DNA of 64,000 nucleotides, from the NCBI RefSeq assembly GCF_040702995.1, contig NZ_CP159992.1, positions 3,373,501-3,437,500 of the forward strand. Reading direction: 5' to 3'. The stretch is from Paenibacillus sp. AN1007 (GTDB lineage Bacteria > Bacillota > Bacilli > Paenibacillales > Paenibacillaceae). The translations under genes and the position numbers were made by a program. The first letter of the stretch is position 1. Every line of letters begins with the position of its first letter. The notes below the pieces were generated by a model, which saw only the letters and a list, made by a program, of their open reading frames with translations, was not told the DNA's origin and did not search any database. Positions 37,153 to 46,514 of this stretch are shown here, piece after piece.

Positions 37153-37422
37153 CTACCCTATGTATCTATATAGATTGTCGAGTATGTTATACGTAAAATC
37201 GATGAGTATATTCAAAATCCAGGGCCCAAATAAAAGTACCGCCAAGAGTACAGCAATAATTTTAGGCACAAAGGCCAGAGTCTGCTCCTGAATTTGAGTC
37301 GTTGCTTGGAAAATACTAATTAAAAGTCCTACAACCAGAGCTAGAATAAGCATAGGTGCACTGGCCAGCAATGACGTGTATACCGCTTTTCCGGCCAGAC
37401 CGATAATAAACTCCGAAGTCAT
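37153..37422 (-). CDS. fliQ: Flagellar export protein FliQ
   Basis: Small export-gate subunit of 89 aa with two TM helices. The conserved ISIFQATTQIQEQTLAFVPKI segment lies between them. It lies between fliP and fliR, the invariant order. Confidence 0.96.
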   Translation of the reverse strand: MTSEFIIGLAGKAVYTSLLASAPMLILALVVGLLISIFQATTQIQEQTLAFVPKIIAVLLAVLLFGPWILNILIDFTYNILDNLYRYIG

Positions 37423-37447
37423 GACCGTCCTCCTTTAACTCTCCGGT

Positions 37448-38203
37448 TCAAGTGTTAAAACTCAGCAACAGTGACTTGACTACCAGATACCACCCGTCTA
37501 CCAGCACAAAGAGCAGTATTTTAAAAGGTAATGAGATCATAACCGGGGGAAGCATCATCATACCCATGGCCATGAGCGTACTCGCCACAACAATGTCGAT
37601 CACCAGGAAAGGAATAAAAATCATGAATCCCATCTGGAAAGCTGTTTTAAGCTCACTGATTGCATACGCCGGTACCATCACTGTAATCGGAATATCCTGA
37701 TACGATTTGGGCTGTTCCGACTGATTGTATTTCATGAACAGCATAATATCCTTCTCACGCGTGTGCGTAAACATAAATTTCTTGATCGGATCTGCTGCCT
37801 TTTCAAGCGCCTGCGTTTGTGTTAAATCTCCCTTAAGATAAGGCTGCAGTGCAACCTGATTAATAGAAGACAGCGTTGGCGACATAATAAAAAGTGTCAG
37901 AAAAAGTGCAAGACCAACCAATACCTGATTCGGAGGCATTTGCTGCGTTCCGAGTGAGGTCCGGACAAAACCAAGCACGATAACGATGCGAGTAAAACTG
38001 GTCATCAGTACCAGCAATGCTGGCGCTATACTGAGCACTGTAATTAATAAAATGATGGACAATGAACTTGTACTTGGCGTGCTGCCGTCACCGTTTCCTA
38101 TTTGAATATCAATGTTAGGAATCGGCTCGGCAAAAGCCACCGTAACGGATGCCAGGCTGATAAGTCCTATGAAACAACACGCTAACCAAATCTTTTTCTT
38201 CAT
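37448..38203 (-). CDS. fliP: Flagellar export protein FliP
   Basis: Core export-gate subunit, 251 aa. It has an N-terminal signal sequence (about 1-25), then VLMTSFTRIVIVLGFVRTSLG, TQQMPPNQVLVGLALFLT, ITVMVPAYAISELKTAFQMG and IDIVVASTLMAMGMMMLPPV. The ATG overlaps the fliO stop by four bases. Confidence 0.97.
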   Translation of the reverse strand: MKKKIWLACCFIGLISLASVTVAFAEPIPNIDIQIGNGDGSTPSTSSLSIILLITVLSIAPALLVLMTSFTRIVIVLGFVRTSLGTQQMPPNQVLVGLALFLTLFIMSPTLSSINQVALQPYLKGDLTQTQALEKAADPIKKFMFTHTREKDIMLFMKYNQSEQPKSYQDIPITVMVPAYAISELKTAFQMGFMIFIPFLVIDIVVASTLMAMGMMMLPPVMISLPFKILLFVLVDGWYLVVKSLLLSFNT

Positions 38204-38742
38204 GAATCCCTCGACCGATCTGTAGTATTGTCTTGATCCAGGAGCTTCTCCATCTTCTCTTTACGGTTTGGCATCTGCCGAAGTTTGGATTCGAACATCT
38301 CATGAAAAGAAGCGGTGTCCTCAATTTCCATTTCCCGAGGCGGTTCATCTTTGCGAAGCCGCTGAGTGAGCTTGGCAATGATAGGTGAAAGGCTGCCCTG
38401 CTGCGCAGCAGCGTCTCGTTCAAAAGAATCTATAATTTTCTGCGCTTCTTCCAAATCCGAGACCTTATCCAGCAGCTGTATATTCTCGCCCACACCAATC
38501 AAATAAACGTTTCCGCCAATCTCCAGAATTTGCAAAGACTTGTTTTGTCCTAATCCGACCCCGCCCAAAATGCGAACGGTTCCGCTTCGAAACCACTGCT
38601 GATTCCGTTTGTTCAAAAATCGAATCAGATAGACGATAAGAACCAGGATGACGGCCAGGACAACAATCACCCATACAAGCTGTAAATAATAATTGATTCC
38701 CGCGCCAGCTGGTTCTGGAGTATCACCCTGAGCCATCAACAT
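38200..38742 (-). CDS. fliO: Flagellar biosynthesis protein FliO (FliZ type)
   Basis: Membrane protein assisting assembly of the FliP/Q/R gate. It has 180 aa: a short extracytoplasmic N-terminus, one TM helix (about 22-44), a basic stretch, and a small beta-rich cytoplasmic domain (VRILGGVGLGQNKSLQILEIG ... GENIQLLDKV). A charged C-terminal tail follows. It lies between cheY and fliP. Confidence 0.92.
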   Translation of the reverse strand: MLMAQGDTPEPAGAGINYYLQLVWVIVVLAVILVLIVYLIRFLNKRNQQWFRSGTVRILGGVGLGQNKSLQILEIGGNVYLIGVGENIQLLDKVSDLEEAQKIIDSFERDAAAQQGSLSPIIAKLTQRLRKDEPPREMEIEDTASFHEMFESKLRQMPNRKEKMEKLLDQDNTTDRSRDS

Positions 38743-38747
38743 GTTTC

Positions 38748-39113
38748 TTAAGCTCCCAGTGTTTTGCTGATTGCTTCGATAACCCGATCAGATTGGAAAG
38801 GTTTAACGATGAAATCTTTGGCACCCGCTTGAATGGCGTCAATTACCATCGCCTGCTGTCCCATTGCAGAACACATAATTACTTTTGCGTTTGCATCGAT
38901 TTTTTTGATTTCTTTCAATGCAGCAATACCGTCCATCTCAGGCATTGTAATATCCATTGTAATCAGATCTGGACGAAGTTCCTTGAACTTCTCAACTGCC
39001 TGTGCCCCATCTGGTGCTTCTCCTACGACTTCATACCCATTTTTGGACAAAATGTCCCGGATCATCATTCTCATAAATGCAGCGTCGTCTACGACTAAAA
39101 TTCGGTTTGCCAT
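38748..39113 (-). CDS. cheY: Chemotaxis response regulator CheY
   Basis: Single receiver domain of 121 aa that, when phosphorylated, binds the flagellar switch. Acidic pocket Asp9/Asp10, phosphoacceptor Asp54 (LITMDITMPEMDG), then CSAMGQQ and FIVKPF with the conserved Lys. It lies between fliY and fliO, as in B. subtilis. Confidence 0.97.
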   Translation of the reverse strand: MANRILVVDDAAFMRMMIRDILSKNGYEVVGEAPDGAQAVEKFKELRPDLITMDITMPEMDGIAALKEIKKIDANAKVIMCSAMGQQAMVIDAIQAGAKDFIVKPFQSDRVIEAISKTLGA

Positions 39114-39141
39114 GTTGGTTCAAATCCTCCCTAGATTGTGC

Positions 39142-40482
39142 TTATTGTAATTTCTGAATTCGGTCCCATTGGCTTACGATATCTATAACACGAACACCAA
39201 AGTTCTCATCAATGACCACAACTTCTCCTTTGGCAATCAGCTTGTTATTAACTAGGATATCGACAGGTTCACCAGCCAACTTATCCAGTTCGACAATCGA
39301 ACCTTGTGATAACTCCAATATATCTTTAATTTGCTTCTGGGTCCTTCCTAATTCTACGGTGACCTTAAGGGGAATGTCCATCAATAAATTCAAATTGTTC
39401 TCGTCTACCTGGCCATAAGTCCCATTTTGCAAATTGGCAAACTGAACAGGCTGTACATTCACATTCCTATTAGGTACACCACCGTAGTGCTGCGGCTCAC
39501 CGTAAGCTGGCTGCGGCGGCATACTGTACGGCTGCTGCGGCGGCATACTGTACGGCTGCTGCGGCGGCATGCCATATGGCTGCTGTGGAGGCATTCCGTA
39601 TGGCTGCTGTGGAGGCGCCCCCATCGGAGCTTGTCCGTATCCACTATAGTCCTGAGCAGGCTGCTGTGGAGCTTGTGGAGGCATCTGCTGCTGCTCCATA
39701 ACCGGTGGCGGCGCTGGTGCGGCGGCTGGAGGTGTTGGTACTGGTGTCGGCTCAGGCTCAGGCGCTGCAGCTGCAGTTGCACTGGATGTTGACTCCTGAG
39801 CTCCTCCTATTAACATATCCACCATGTTTTTGGCGAAAGGTACTGGAAGCAGCTGCATCAGATTCGAATCAATCAGATCGCCCACTAATAGACGGAACGA
39901 AACTTGTATGAGCGTTTCATCTGGTGGCAGATTAGTAACGCCCTCTCCGCTTTCCAAGTTGAGAATATCAATCCCCGGAGGAGAGATATTGACAAAACGG
40001 TTGAAAATCGTCGACATGGATGTAGCAGAAGAACCCATCATTTGGTTCATTGCTTCCTGCACTGCACTGATATGAATTTCGTTCAGCTCTTCATCAGCCG
40101 GATTACCTTCACCGCCGAGCATCAAGTCCGCAATAATCTGTGCGTCTCTCTTTTTAATAACCAGTGAGTTAATGCCCTCGAATCCATCGACGTAATTCAC
40201 ATGAACAGCAACATGCGGTTTAGGAAATGCCTCCTCGAACTGCGTCCGGCTTATGATCGATACTTTAGGTGTAGTAATATCCACTTTAAGGCCCAGCAGC
40301 GTGGACAACGCCGTTGCCGCACTGCCAAATGTAATGTTGCCAATCTCCCCCAAGGCATCCTGTTCCAGTTCGGTCAGAAAGTCATCTACCGTTTTCTGAG
40401 CGGGTTCTGAACTCGCTATCGATTCCGATTGCCGAAGCAAAGCATCGATCTCTTCCTGGGATAAATAATCCTTACTCGTCAA
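39142..40482 (-). CDS. fliY: Flagellar switch protein FliY (FliN domain plus CheC-like phosphatase)
   Basis: C-ring protein that also dephosphorylates CheY-P. It has 446 aa: an N-terminal CheY-binding peptide (LSQEEIDALL), then a CheC-like phosphatase with two active-site helices (EIGNITFGSAATALSTLL and AVQEAMNQMMGSSATSM). A Pro/Gln/Tyr-rich linker (about 240-360) contains tandem MPPQQPYG/S repeats. The C-terminal FliN/SpoA domain follows (KVTVELGRTQKQIKDILELS). The start is TTG at 40482, eight bases after AAGGAG, overlapping fliM by 11 bases. An upstream GTG (40506) is less likely. Confidence 0.96.
   Translation of the reverse strand: MTSKDYLSQEEIDALLRQSESIASSEPAQKTVDDFLTELEQDALGEIGNITFGSAATALSTLLGLKVDITTPKVSIISRTQFEEAFPKPHVAVHVNYVDGFEGINSLVIKKRDAQIIADLMLGGEGNPADEELNEIHISAVQEAMNQMMGSSATSMSTIFNRFVNISPPGIDILNLESGEGVTNLPPDETLIQVSFRLLVGDLIDSNLMQLLPVPFAKNMVDMLIGGAQESTSSATAAAAPEPEPTPVPTPPAAAPAPPPVMEQQQMPPQAPQQPAQDYSGYGQAPMGAPPQQPYGMPPQQPYGMPPQQPYSMPPQQPYSMPPQPAYGEPQHYGGVPNRNVNVQPVQFANLQNGTYGQVDENNLNLLMDIPLKVTVELGRTQKQIKDILELSQGSIVELDKLAGEPVDILVNNKLIAKGEVVVIDENFGVRVIDIVSQWDRIQKLQ
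39515..39610 (-). repeat. 24-bp tandem repeat inside fliY
   Basis: Four in-frame copies of a 24-base unit (first two copies identical, next two diverged) and a partial fifth. They encode the octapeptide MPPQQPYG/S in the FliY linker. Exact adjacent copies indicate recent slippage or recombination and a site likely to vary in length between strains. Confidence 0.9.
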
Positions 40483-41470
40483 ATTCTTCAACTCCTTCGG
40501 TGACAACTTGATCTATTTGCACAGCCACACGGTCCTTAATGGTTCCCGGACTGCCGATATACTTCAGCCTGTCACCAACTTTAATGGAAAGCCCCTCTTC
40601 CACCGGTTTATTGAGCGTAATGACATCGCCAACCGATAATCCCAAAAACTCGGCTATCGAAATTCTGGATTCACCAAGTTCGGCTACTACAGGTAATTTG
40701 GCTTTGTTCACACGAGTTCTCAGCACTTCGTACTCTTCCGGAGCTCTCGTTTTCTTCTCCGAAACAAACCACTGATGCGTTGATAACCGGGACATTATAG
40801 GCTCAAGAACGACATGCGGTATACACAAGTTGATCATGCCCGTCGTATCGCCGATTTTGGTGCTGAGCGAGATCAAGGCAATGGTCTCATTGGGAGAAAC
40901 AATCTGCATAAACTGCGGATTCGTCTCCAGTGCTTCCATTCTTGGCGAGATATCCAGTACCGTCTTCCACGCTTCCTGCAAACTTTCGAATGCACGGCTG
41001 AATATCCGCTCCATAATTGTTGTTTCAATCTCCGTCATGCTTGCAATTTTGGTCGGAGCACTACCGGTACCTCCAAGCAGACGGTCAAGCATCGCATATC
41101 CCACGTTGGGGTGAACCTCCATTACCATTCGTCCCTGTAATGGCTCTGCTTCGAAAATGTTCAAAATCGTCATCTTGGGAATAGAACGGATAAATTCGTC
41201 ATAAGGCAACTGTTCTACCTGCACGACATTAATCTGAACGAACGTCCGCAGCTGGGCCGAAAAATAAGTGGTGAGAAAACGCGCAAAGTTTTCGTGAATA
41301 CGAGTCAGACTGCGAATATGATCCTTAGAGAAACGAACTGCCCGCTTAAAATCATATGCTCTGATTTTTTTCTGAGTTTCTTCCTTTTTCAATTCCTCGG
41401 CGTCCATTTCGCCTGAAGAAAGGGCTGCTAATAGGGCGTCAATCTCATTCTGTGATAATACATCCACCAT
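40472..41470 (-). CDS. fliM: Flagellar switch protein FliM
   Basis: C-ring protein that receives CheY-P and controls rotation direction. It has 332 aa: the N-terminal CheY-binding motif LSQNEIDALLAALSSGE, the middle domain (MVMEVHPNVGYAMLDRLLGG), and the C-terminal SpoA-like domain (LGESRISIAEFLGLSVGDVI). It lies between fliL and fliY. Confidence 0.97.
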   Translation of the reverse strand: MVDVLSQNEIDALLAALSSGEMDAEELKKEETQKKIRAYDFKRAVRFSKDHIRSLTRIHENFARFLTTYFSAQLRTFVQINVVQVEQLPYDEFIRSIPKMTILNIFEAEPLQGRMVMEVHPNVGYAMLDRLLGGTGSAPTKIASMTEIETTIMERIFSRAFESLQEAWKTVLDISPRMEALETNPQFMQIVSPNETIALISLSTKIGDTTGMINLCIPHVVLEPIMSRLSTHQWFVSEKKTRAPEEYEVLRTRVNKAKLPVVAELGESRISIAEFLGLSVGDVITLNKPVEEGLSIKVGDRLKYIGSPGTIKDRVAVQIDQVVTEGVEEFDE

Positions 41471-41509
41471 GTTCTCACCCCCTTACAGGTCTACAGCTTG
41501 TTCTGTTCA

Positions 41510-41968
41510 CTACAATGGTGTCATTACAAAAGATGAAAAACTCGTGCTGCTCAATTTTCCTTCAGGTAAAGTTTCATTGATCAACCCTGTTAATCTCTCG
41601 TTGAATTGGATCCGGCCTTTTGCCGTAGACAATTCCTCAGGCTTGGTGTCGACAAGCGTCTGAATAATAATTGGCTTCACAATAATGTCTTTAATTTTCT
41701 CAAAATCTTCTTTGGCTTTCTTATCCGATAACTTGAAGGAGAAACTTACCATTACGATCCGATCTGTATCGGCCAGATTCGTTTTAATGTCTCCCAGCTC
41801 TGATGAAACCTCTACAATTTCATCCGCAGTCATCTTCTTTTCTTCAGCAGCCGCCGCTGTATGTGTATTGTCGTTCTTGTTCTGTCCCTGCAAAAATACA
41901 AAAACTACGACCACAATGAGTGTGATTGCAAGCAGTATCGTTGCAACCCAGGGCATCATCTTTTTCAT
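41510..41968 (-). CDS. fliL: Flagellar basal-body protein FliL
   Basis: Single-pass membrane protein near the stator/basal body. It has 152 aa: a TM helix at about 7-27, a polar linker, and a periplasmic-type domain ending in NETLPEGKLSSTSFSSFVMT. It overlaps the SwrD stop by one base (TGATG). Confidence 0.93.
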   Translation of the reverse strand: MKKMMPWVATILLAITLIVVVVFVFLQGQNKNDNTHTAAAAEEKKMTADEIVEVSSELGDIKTNLADTDRIVMVSFSFKLSDKKAKEDFEKIKDIIVKPIIIQTLVDTKPEELSTAKGRIQFNERLTGLINETLPEGKLSSTSFSSFVMTPL

Positions 41969-42189
41969 CAGGACTCCTCCGTTTGCTGCACTTTGATCGT
42001 GGCTGCCTGAACTCCAATTTCACGGTTGTATTCTTTGATTTTGGAAATCACTTCATCGGCCTTTTCAAGAACGATCAGTCTTTTTCCCGTTACCAGAGTA
42101 ATATACGTGTCCGGCGTCTCTTCCACGATCTCGACCATCAGCGCATTTAACCACATGGGAGAACCATTTAACCGCGTAACTGAAATCAT
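41968..42189 (-). CDS. swrD: FlbD-family swarming protein SwrD
   Basis: Small protein of 73 aa: ISVTRLNGSPMWLNALMVEI, then TPDTYITLVTGKRLIVLE. This is the FlbD/YlzI family. In B. subtilis SwrD raises flagellar power for swarming and lies at the same operon position. The ATG at 42189 follows an AGGGGG site. Confidence 0.93.
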   Translation of the reverse strand: MISVTRLNGSPMWLNALMVEIVEETPDTYITLVTGKRLIVLEKADEVISKIKEYNREIGVQAATIKVQQTEES

Positions 42190-42255
42190 GCTAAGCCCCC
42201 TCAATCAGAGTGGAGGAGCAAGCTCCCCCACCATTTCAAAATTACTAATCAGTTA

Positions 42256-43074
42256 TTAACGTTTCAGGTTAACGACCTCTTGAAGCACTTCGTCTGATGT
42301 TGTAATGATCCGGGAGTTCGCTTGGAAACCACGCTGTGCCACAATCATTTCGGTAAACTCGTTTGTCAAGTCTACATTGGACATTTCCAGCTGACCGGGG
42401 ATAATAGCTCCTGTACCTTCTTCTGCATTATTTGCCGTCACAGGCTCAAGCGCACCATCCGGATTGGCGTTCGTTGTCATGCGATACAAGTTGCCGCCAA
42501 CCTTCTCCAGACCCGACGGATTCACAACCTTACCGATGCCAATCTGTACGCCAGCCTCATTTGTTCCGTCAGCCATCGTTTGGTTGATCGTTCCATCCTG
42601 ACCAATCGTGAATGAAACGACATCATCTCCAATCTGGATGTTTCCTCCACCGCTATCCACTACAAACAAACCATCAGAAGTAACCAAGTTGCGATCTGCA
42701 TCAAGCGTAAAGTTACCTGCACGTGTCAAGTATGGCACCTCTTGGTCCTCACTCAGACGAACCAGAAAAAATCCATCTCCATTAATGCGAAGGTCAGTAG
42801 GTCTATTCGTAGTCATAGGACTGCCTGCCAAGTGTAACGTGTCAATGGAACCTACCGACACACCTAGGCCAATCTGCTGCGCGTTAACACCACCCGATGG
42901 AGTATCCGTTGGAGCAGTGACGCCTGAAGTCGTTTGGCTCATAATATCCTTGAACATCACTCGGCTTCCTTTAAATCCAACCGTATTTACGTTCGCAATA
43001 TTATTACCAATGACATCCAGCTTGGTTTGAAAACCCCGCATCCCGGAAACGCCTGAGTACATCGATTTCAACAT
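42256..43074 (-). CDS. flgE: Flagellar hook protein (FlgE/FlgG family)
   Basis: Axial hook/distal-rod family protein, 272 aa. The N-terminal rod motif is SMYSGVSGMRGFQTKLDVIG followed by NNIANVNTVGFKGSR. A central variable domain follows. The C-terminal helix is EMSNVDLTNEFTEMIVAQRG through NSRIITTSDEVLQEVVNL. Length and position (between flgD and swrD) match the B. subtilis hook protein FlgE, formerly called FlgG. The family cannot separate hook from distal rod by motif alone, so the symbol rests on synteny. Confidence 0.93.
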   Translation of the reverse strand: MLKSMYSGVSGMRGFQTKLDVIGNNIANVNTVGFKGSRVMFKDIMSQTTSGVTAPTDTPSGGVNAQQIGLGVSVGSIDTLHLAGSPMTTNRPTDLRINGDGFFLVRLSEDQEVPYLTRAGNFTLDADRNLVTSDGLFVVDSGGGNIQIGDDVVSFTIGQDGTINQTMADGTNEAGVQIGIGKVVNPSGLEKVGGNLYRMTTNANPDGALEPVTANNAEEGTGAIIPGQLEMSNVDLTNEFTEMIVAQRGFQANSRIITTSDEVLQEVVNLKR

Positions 43075-43155
43075 TTTATTAAATCCTCCCAGCCTTAAAT
43101 TGGTTGCCGCATCAGTCGGTCAGCGGCATTCCGGCTCCCGAGAAGGGCCAGCCGG

Positions 43156-43539
43156 CTAAGAAATAATGACAGCACTATCGATCTGAGTGAAGACATTGTC
43201 TTTCATACTTTCGCTATCCATCGCAGTAACAACAGTGCGATTTTTAACATTAACGATAAAGGCCATATCCTGCATCAAAATCAGAGACTCTTTAGCTCCC
43301 TTGGCGGCAGCTTTATCGAGTGCCGAACCAATCTGCTTCATCTGCTCTGTTTTCAACTCAATCCCACGCTGTTCCAGTCGCTTGGCCGCATGGTTGCTGA
43401 GTTTCAAAAGATTATCTTCAAGCACCTGCGCAAAAGGTTTAGCGGGGGCACTGGAGACTTCTCCCTGTTGGGGTTTGCGAAGCATATTTGGAGTAACGGG
43501 TCCAGTATACAATTGTCCAACCGTTATACGATCACTCAT
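43156..43539 (-). CDS. TIGR02530-family flagellar operon protein
   Basis: A 127-aa protein of the small family found between flgD and flgE in many Bacillota. Visible features are [25 protein letters not shown] and the C-terminal [23 protein letters not shown]. It overlaps the flgD stop by four bases. Function is not known; a role in hook assembly is suggested only by position. Confidence 0.85.
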   Translation of the reverse strand: MSDRITVGQLYTGPVTPNMLRKPQQGEVSSAPAKPFAQVLEDNLLKLSNHAAKRLEQRGIELKTEQMKQIGSALDKAAAKGAKESLILMQDMAFIVNVKNRTVVTAMDSESMKDNVFTQIDSAVIIS

Positions 43540-44102
43540 ACCGTCTGCTCACGATCTTCAGACTCACTTGCCTCGTCTTTTACATCCGATGGCTCGCTTA
43601 CATTAGAACCCGCAGCACCATCCTGTACGTTTTGCACATCCTGCACAGGCGTTTTCTCTTCTTCATCCTGCTTCGCACGGTTCACTTGAATAATTTCATC
43701 CAGCTTGATTTCGTCCTTGCCTACTTTCGCGTACTGCACACCGTCGCGCACAACAATAGAGTCAACAATACCTTGACGAAGTGCACCACTGTCTGCTTTA
43801 TCAGAAGAGAGCCAACTGATCTCCATGCCAATCATGCCTGATACGGCCCCAAGTGACTGATTCAATGTTTTAAGCTGTGAAGAAATGTTTACCAGCTGCT
43901 CCACTGAACTGAATTGAGCCATCTGAGCAATAAATTCTTTATCTTCCATTGGCTGCATCGGGTCCTGATTCTGCAGCTGGGTGATCAAGATTTTGAGAAA
44001 CTGATCCTTACCAAGCTCTTTGGTTGCAGCGCTGGTTGTCGCTTTATTTGCAGCCGAGTAGTTTGGCCAAACATTATTAGTAGAAACAATTTCGTTTGCC
44101 AT
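43536..44102 (-). CDS. flgD: Flagellar hook assembly (cap) protein FlgD
   Basis: Scaffold/cap for hook polymerisation. It has 188 aa with the conserved [20 protein letters not shown] motif followed by [18 protein letters not shown]. The C-terminal part is an acidic disordered tail, while the Ig-like hook-cap domains are reduced, as usual in Bacillota. It lies between fliK and the TIGR02530 gene. Confidence 0.95.
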   Translation of the reverse strand: MANEIVSTNNVWPNYSAANKATTSAATKELGKDQFLKILITQLQNQDPMQPMEDKEFIAQMAQFSSVEQLVNISSQLKTLNQSLGAVSGMIGMEISWLSSDKADSGALRQGIVDSIVVRDGVQYAKVGKDEIKLDEIIQVNRAKQDEEEKTPVQDVQNVQDGAAGSNVSEPSDVKDEASESEDREQTV

Positions 44103-44121
44103 ATATTCACCTCATTCCTCT

Positions 44122-45495
44122 TTAAGCCTCTGCACTGAATGAATCGCGCTGCATTTCGCCGCCTTCTACTTGTTCACTGCGCCAGCTGCGCAACTCTTCC
44201 TGAAGTCCGGCTGCGGTTACGGCTTCATCCGTATGTTCTCCCCGCTCACGTGAACGCCTCTGCTGCTGCGATTGATTACCTTGCTGACGACCGCCATCCT
44301 GATACATCTCGGACCCTAGCGAGCTGTTCTGAGTTACTTCCAGACGTTCTACCTGAATGCCTTGAGACTGCAGCGAGGAACGCAGCTGCATCATCTGCTG
44401 TTCAAGCATGTCTTTCGCCATGACATGTTCTGTCATGAACCTGGCGACCAACTGCCCGTTTTGTAACGTAATCTGCACATCCAATTTCCCCAAATGTTCA
44501 GGACGAAGTGAGATTGTTGCCTCGGAGAACCCTTTCTGCTGCACGATATCGAGTTTATCCACCACAAATTGCGTCATTTCCTTAGCAAAAAGCGAGGCCT
44601 GCATCACAGGCTGGGCCGGTTTGCCTGCGGTTGTGCCCGAGCTTCGTAAGGAAAGTTCTCCTGCAGTTACAATTCCGCCTTGTTGAATCTCTACATCTGC
44701 ACTGGAAACTGGCGCTGCATCCGCTTTAGCTGTATTCGGCCCTGCTTTGGCTTCTACTAGAACAGTCTGGTCCTTCATGACAGAGATCGTATCCAGTATC
44801 GATTTCAGTTCAGACCAGCCTTTCTTGTCTTCCGTTTCAACTCCAGCTTTTTGCAGCTGAGTTTGAAGGTCCTGAAGCAGCTGTTTGAATTCAGGTGCAA
44901 GCTCCACTACAGCACGATTCGGATGTTGAACTTTCGCTGCCAATTGAGTCAACACATCCTGTAGAACAAAACGAATTGCAGCAGGATGTTGAGACAAATC
45001 AGCGGCAGAAGCAGCGTTAACGGTATCATCCGAATTGGAAACAGTTTCGCCTGCAGATGCTTGCTGATTGCTGTCAGCCCCTTTACCCAACAAAGCATAC
45101 ACTTGCTGGATCAACGTTTGGAGACCTGCAAGCAGTGATGGATCATTTTCCAAAGCTTCATCCAGAGCATCAAGATCACCGAACAGCTTTTTCAGCTTAT
45201 CACTTAAACCCAACGCATCTTCATCAGCAAAGAGTGAGGTTAACGTGTCAGTTAAAGATGTGTTCTCTCCTTCTTGTTCTGAAGCAAATGTAAACATAAA
45301 CGGAGAAGCGGATTTGGCTGCTGTACTATTCGCTGTCTCACCTTCACCAGTTCCTCCAGCCATGGACTGTGCCAGTGTCTGCAGAAACTCACCACCTGTT
45401 TCCGTAACGGGACCGCTTGATTGTGATCCAGATGACGAAGCTGAACCGGAAGTTTTAGCCGAAGCTGTAGAGTTCATTTGATATACGAGTGACAT
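44122..45495 (-). CDS. fliK: Flagellar hook-length control protein FliK
   Basis: Secreted molecular ruler that triggers the FlhB switch. It has 457 aa with a Ser/Ala/Gln-rich variable N-terminal region and a C-terminal Flg_hook domain (ATISLRPEHLGKLDVQITLQ ... GQLVARFMTEHVMAKDMLEQ). The end is Gln/Arg/Glu-rich. The ATG at 45495 follows GGGGAGGTG. It lies between the YlxF/MotE-like gene and flgD. Confidence 0.94.
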   Translation of the reverse strand: MSLVYQMNSTASAKTSGSASSSGSQSSGPVTETGGEFLQTLAQSMAGGTGEGETANSTAAKSASPFMFTFASEQEGENTSLTDTLTSLFADEDALGLSDKLKKLFGDLDALDEALENDPSLLAGLQTLIQQVYALLGKGADSNQQASAGETVSNSDDTVNAASAADLSQHPAAIRFVLQDVLTQLAAKVQHPNRAVVELAPEFKQLLQDLQTQLQKAGVETEDKKGWSELKSILDTISVMKDQTVLVEAKAGPNTAKADAAPVSSADVEIQQGGIVTAGELSLRSSGTTAGKPAQPVMQASLFAKEMTQFVVDKLDIVQQKGFSEATISLRPEHLGKLDVQITLQNGQLVARFMTEHVMAKDMLEQQMMQLRSSLQSQGIQVERLEVTQNSSLGSEMYQDGGRQQGNQSQQQRRSRERGEHTDEAVTAAGLQEELRSWRSEQVEGGEMQRDSFSAEA

Positions 45496-45532
45496 TTTTT
45501 CACCTCCCCTCTATGCATTCACGTCCGTATCC

Positions 45533-46471
45533 TTACTTATTCCCCATCAGCCGATTCAAAACTTTGGCTGTTTCAACCGAGTCTTCCTTCGACATATTCT
45601 CAAGAAGTTGTGAACGAGTGGCATCATTTACTGAATTCAGTATAGTCAGTGTTTTATCCGGACTTATTTTATACGTTTCGAGCAGCAATTTAGCACCGCT
45701 GGATGCAGACATAGAGGCAAAAGTCTGACTCAACTGGGTTTTATCCAAATTCTTGCTGTTCGTTCCTGTAGTCGTTGAAGCTGCTGCTGTTTCCTTCTTT
45801 AATCTGGATTGGAGCGCATCCAGGGCAAGATCGCCTGAAGGTTTCGCATCCTTCATTAACATGGTTACATCCGCTGCCGTCTTGGGGTCCATCTTCTCCA
45901 GCACTTTCGTCCGGGCAGTCGACTGCATCGCATTTAACATGAGCACCATTTCTTCATTCGTCATATTTTGCAAAATCGGTGCAGCTTTACTCGGACTCAT
46001 ATCCGCATACATCTTAGCCAAACTTTTAATCTGCTTCTGATAGTCACTTTCGCTTTCAGGTTGTGCAGCTGCAGCGGTTTCAGCTGTTTGTTTGGCTTCA
46101 TCCAATTTCTTCTGCAAATCAGCTGTTTTCTGCGTCTCTGCAGCTGCAGCTTCTTTGGCTGCTTTGAGCTCTGTTTCTTTAGCTGTAACTTGAGATTTCA
46201 GCTTTTCAATCGTTGCTTCAGCGCTCTCTACCTGCTTCTCGGAGTTTTTCAGTTTCTCCTTCTCAGGGTCCAGAACCGGTTCAGGCACCCAGTTCTTGAC
46301 AAAAGGGATTTTATTGGCAAGTTCGAGAGCATTATTCCGAATATCCACGTTAAACAGTGTAAGCAGTACACCAAGCAGCACTACGGTAAATACGATCGGG
46401 ATTGAAATCATGAGAAACTTTTCCCATCCGCTCCCGGATTCTTTTTCGATATCAGTGTCTTTTACAGCCAC
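45533..46471 (-). CDS. ylxF: YlxF/MotE-like membrane protein with MgtE-N-like domains
   Basis: A 312-aa protein: N-terminal cytoplasmic segment, a TM helix (about 18-40), a long Lys/Glu/Ala-rich coiled coil (about 70-135), then two MgtE-N-like helical domains (LAKMYADMSPSKAAPILQNM and LSQTFASMSASSGAKLLLET). The layout fits B. subtilis YlxF, and MotE, a chaperone of the MotC stator protein in proteobacteria. The start is GTG at 46471, eight bases after AGGAGG. It lies between fliJ and fliK. Confidence 0.85.
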   Translation of the reverse strand: MAVKDTDIEKESGSGWEKFLMISIPIVFTVVLLGVLLTLFNVDIRNNALELANKIPFVKNWVPEPVLDPEKEKLKNSEKQVESAEATIEKLKSQVTAKETELKAAKEAAAAETQKTADLQKKLDEAKQTAETAAAAQPESESDYQKQIKSLAKMYADMSPSKAAPILQNMTNEEMVLMLNAMQSTARTKVLEKMDPKTAADVTMLMKDAKPSGDLALDALQSRLKKETAAASTTTGTNSKNLDKTQLSQTFASMSASSGAKLLLETYKISPDKTLTILNSVNDATRSQLLENMSKEDSVETAKVLNRLMGNK

Positions 46472-46514
46472 CGTTCATTCCTCCTTCACGAGACAACTTC
46501 GCGCCCGGCTCACA

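Noticed and set aside
39515..39610. Regular 24-base repeats that could suggest a CRISPR array
   Set aside because: Copies are directly adjacent without spacers and encode an in-frame octapeptide within FliY.
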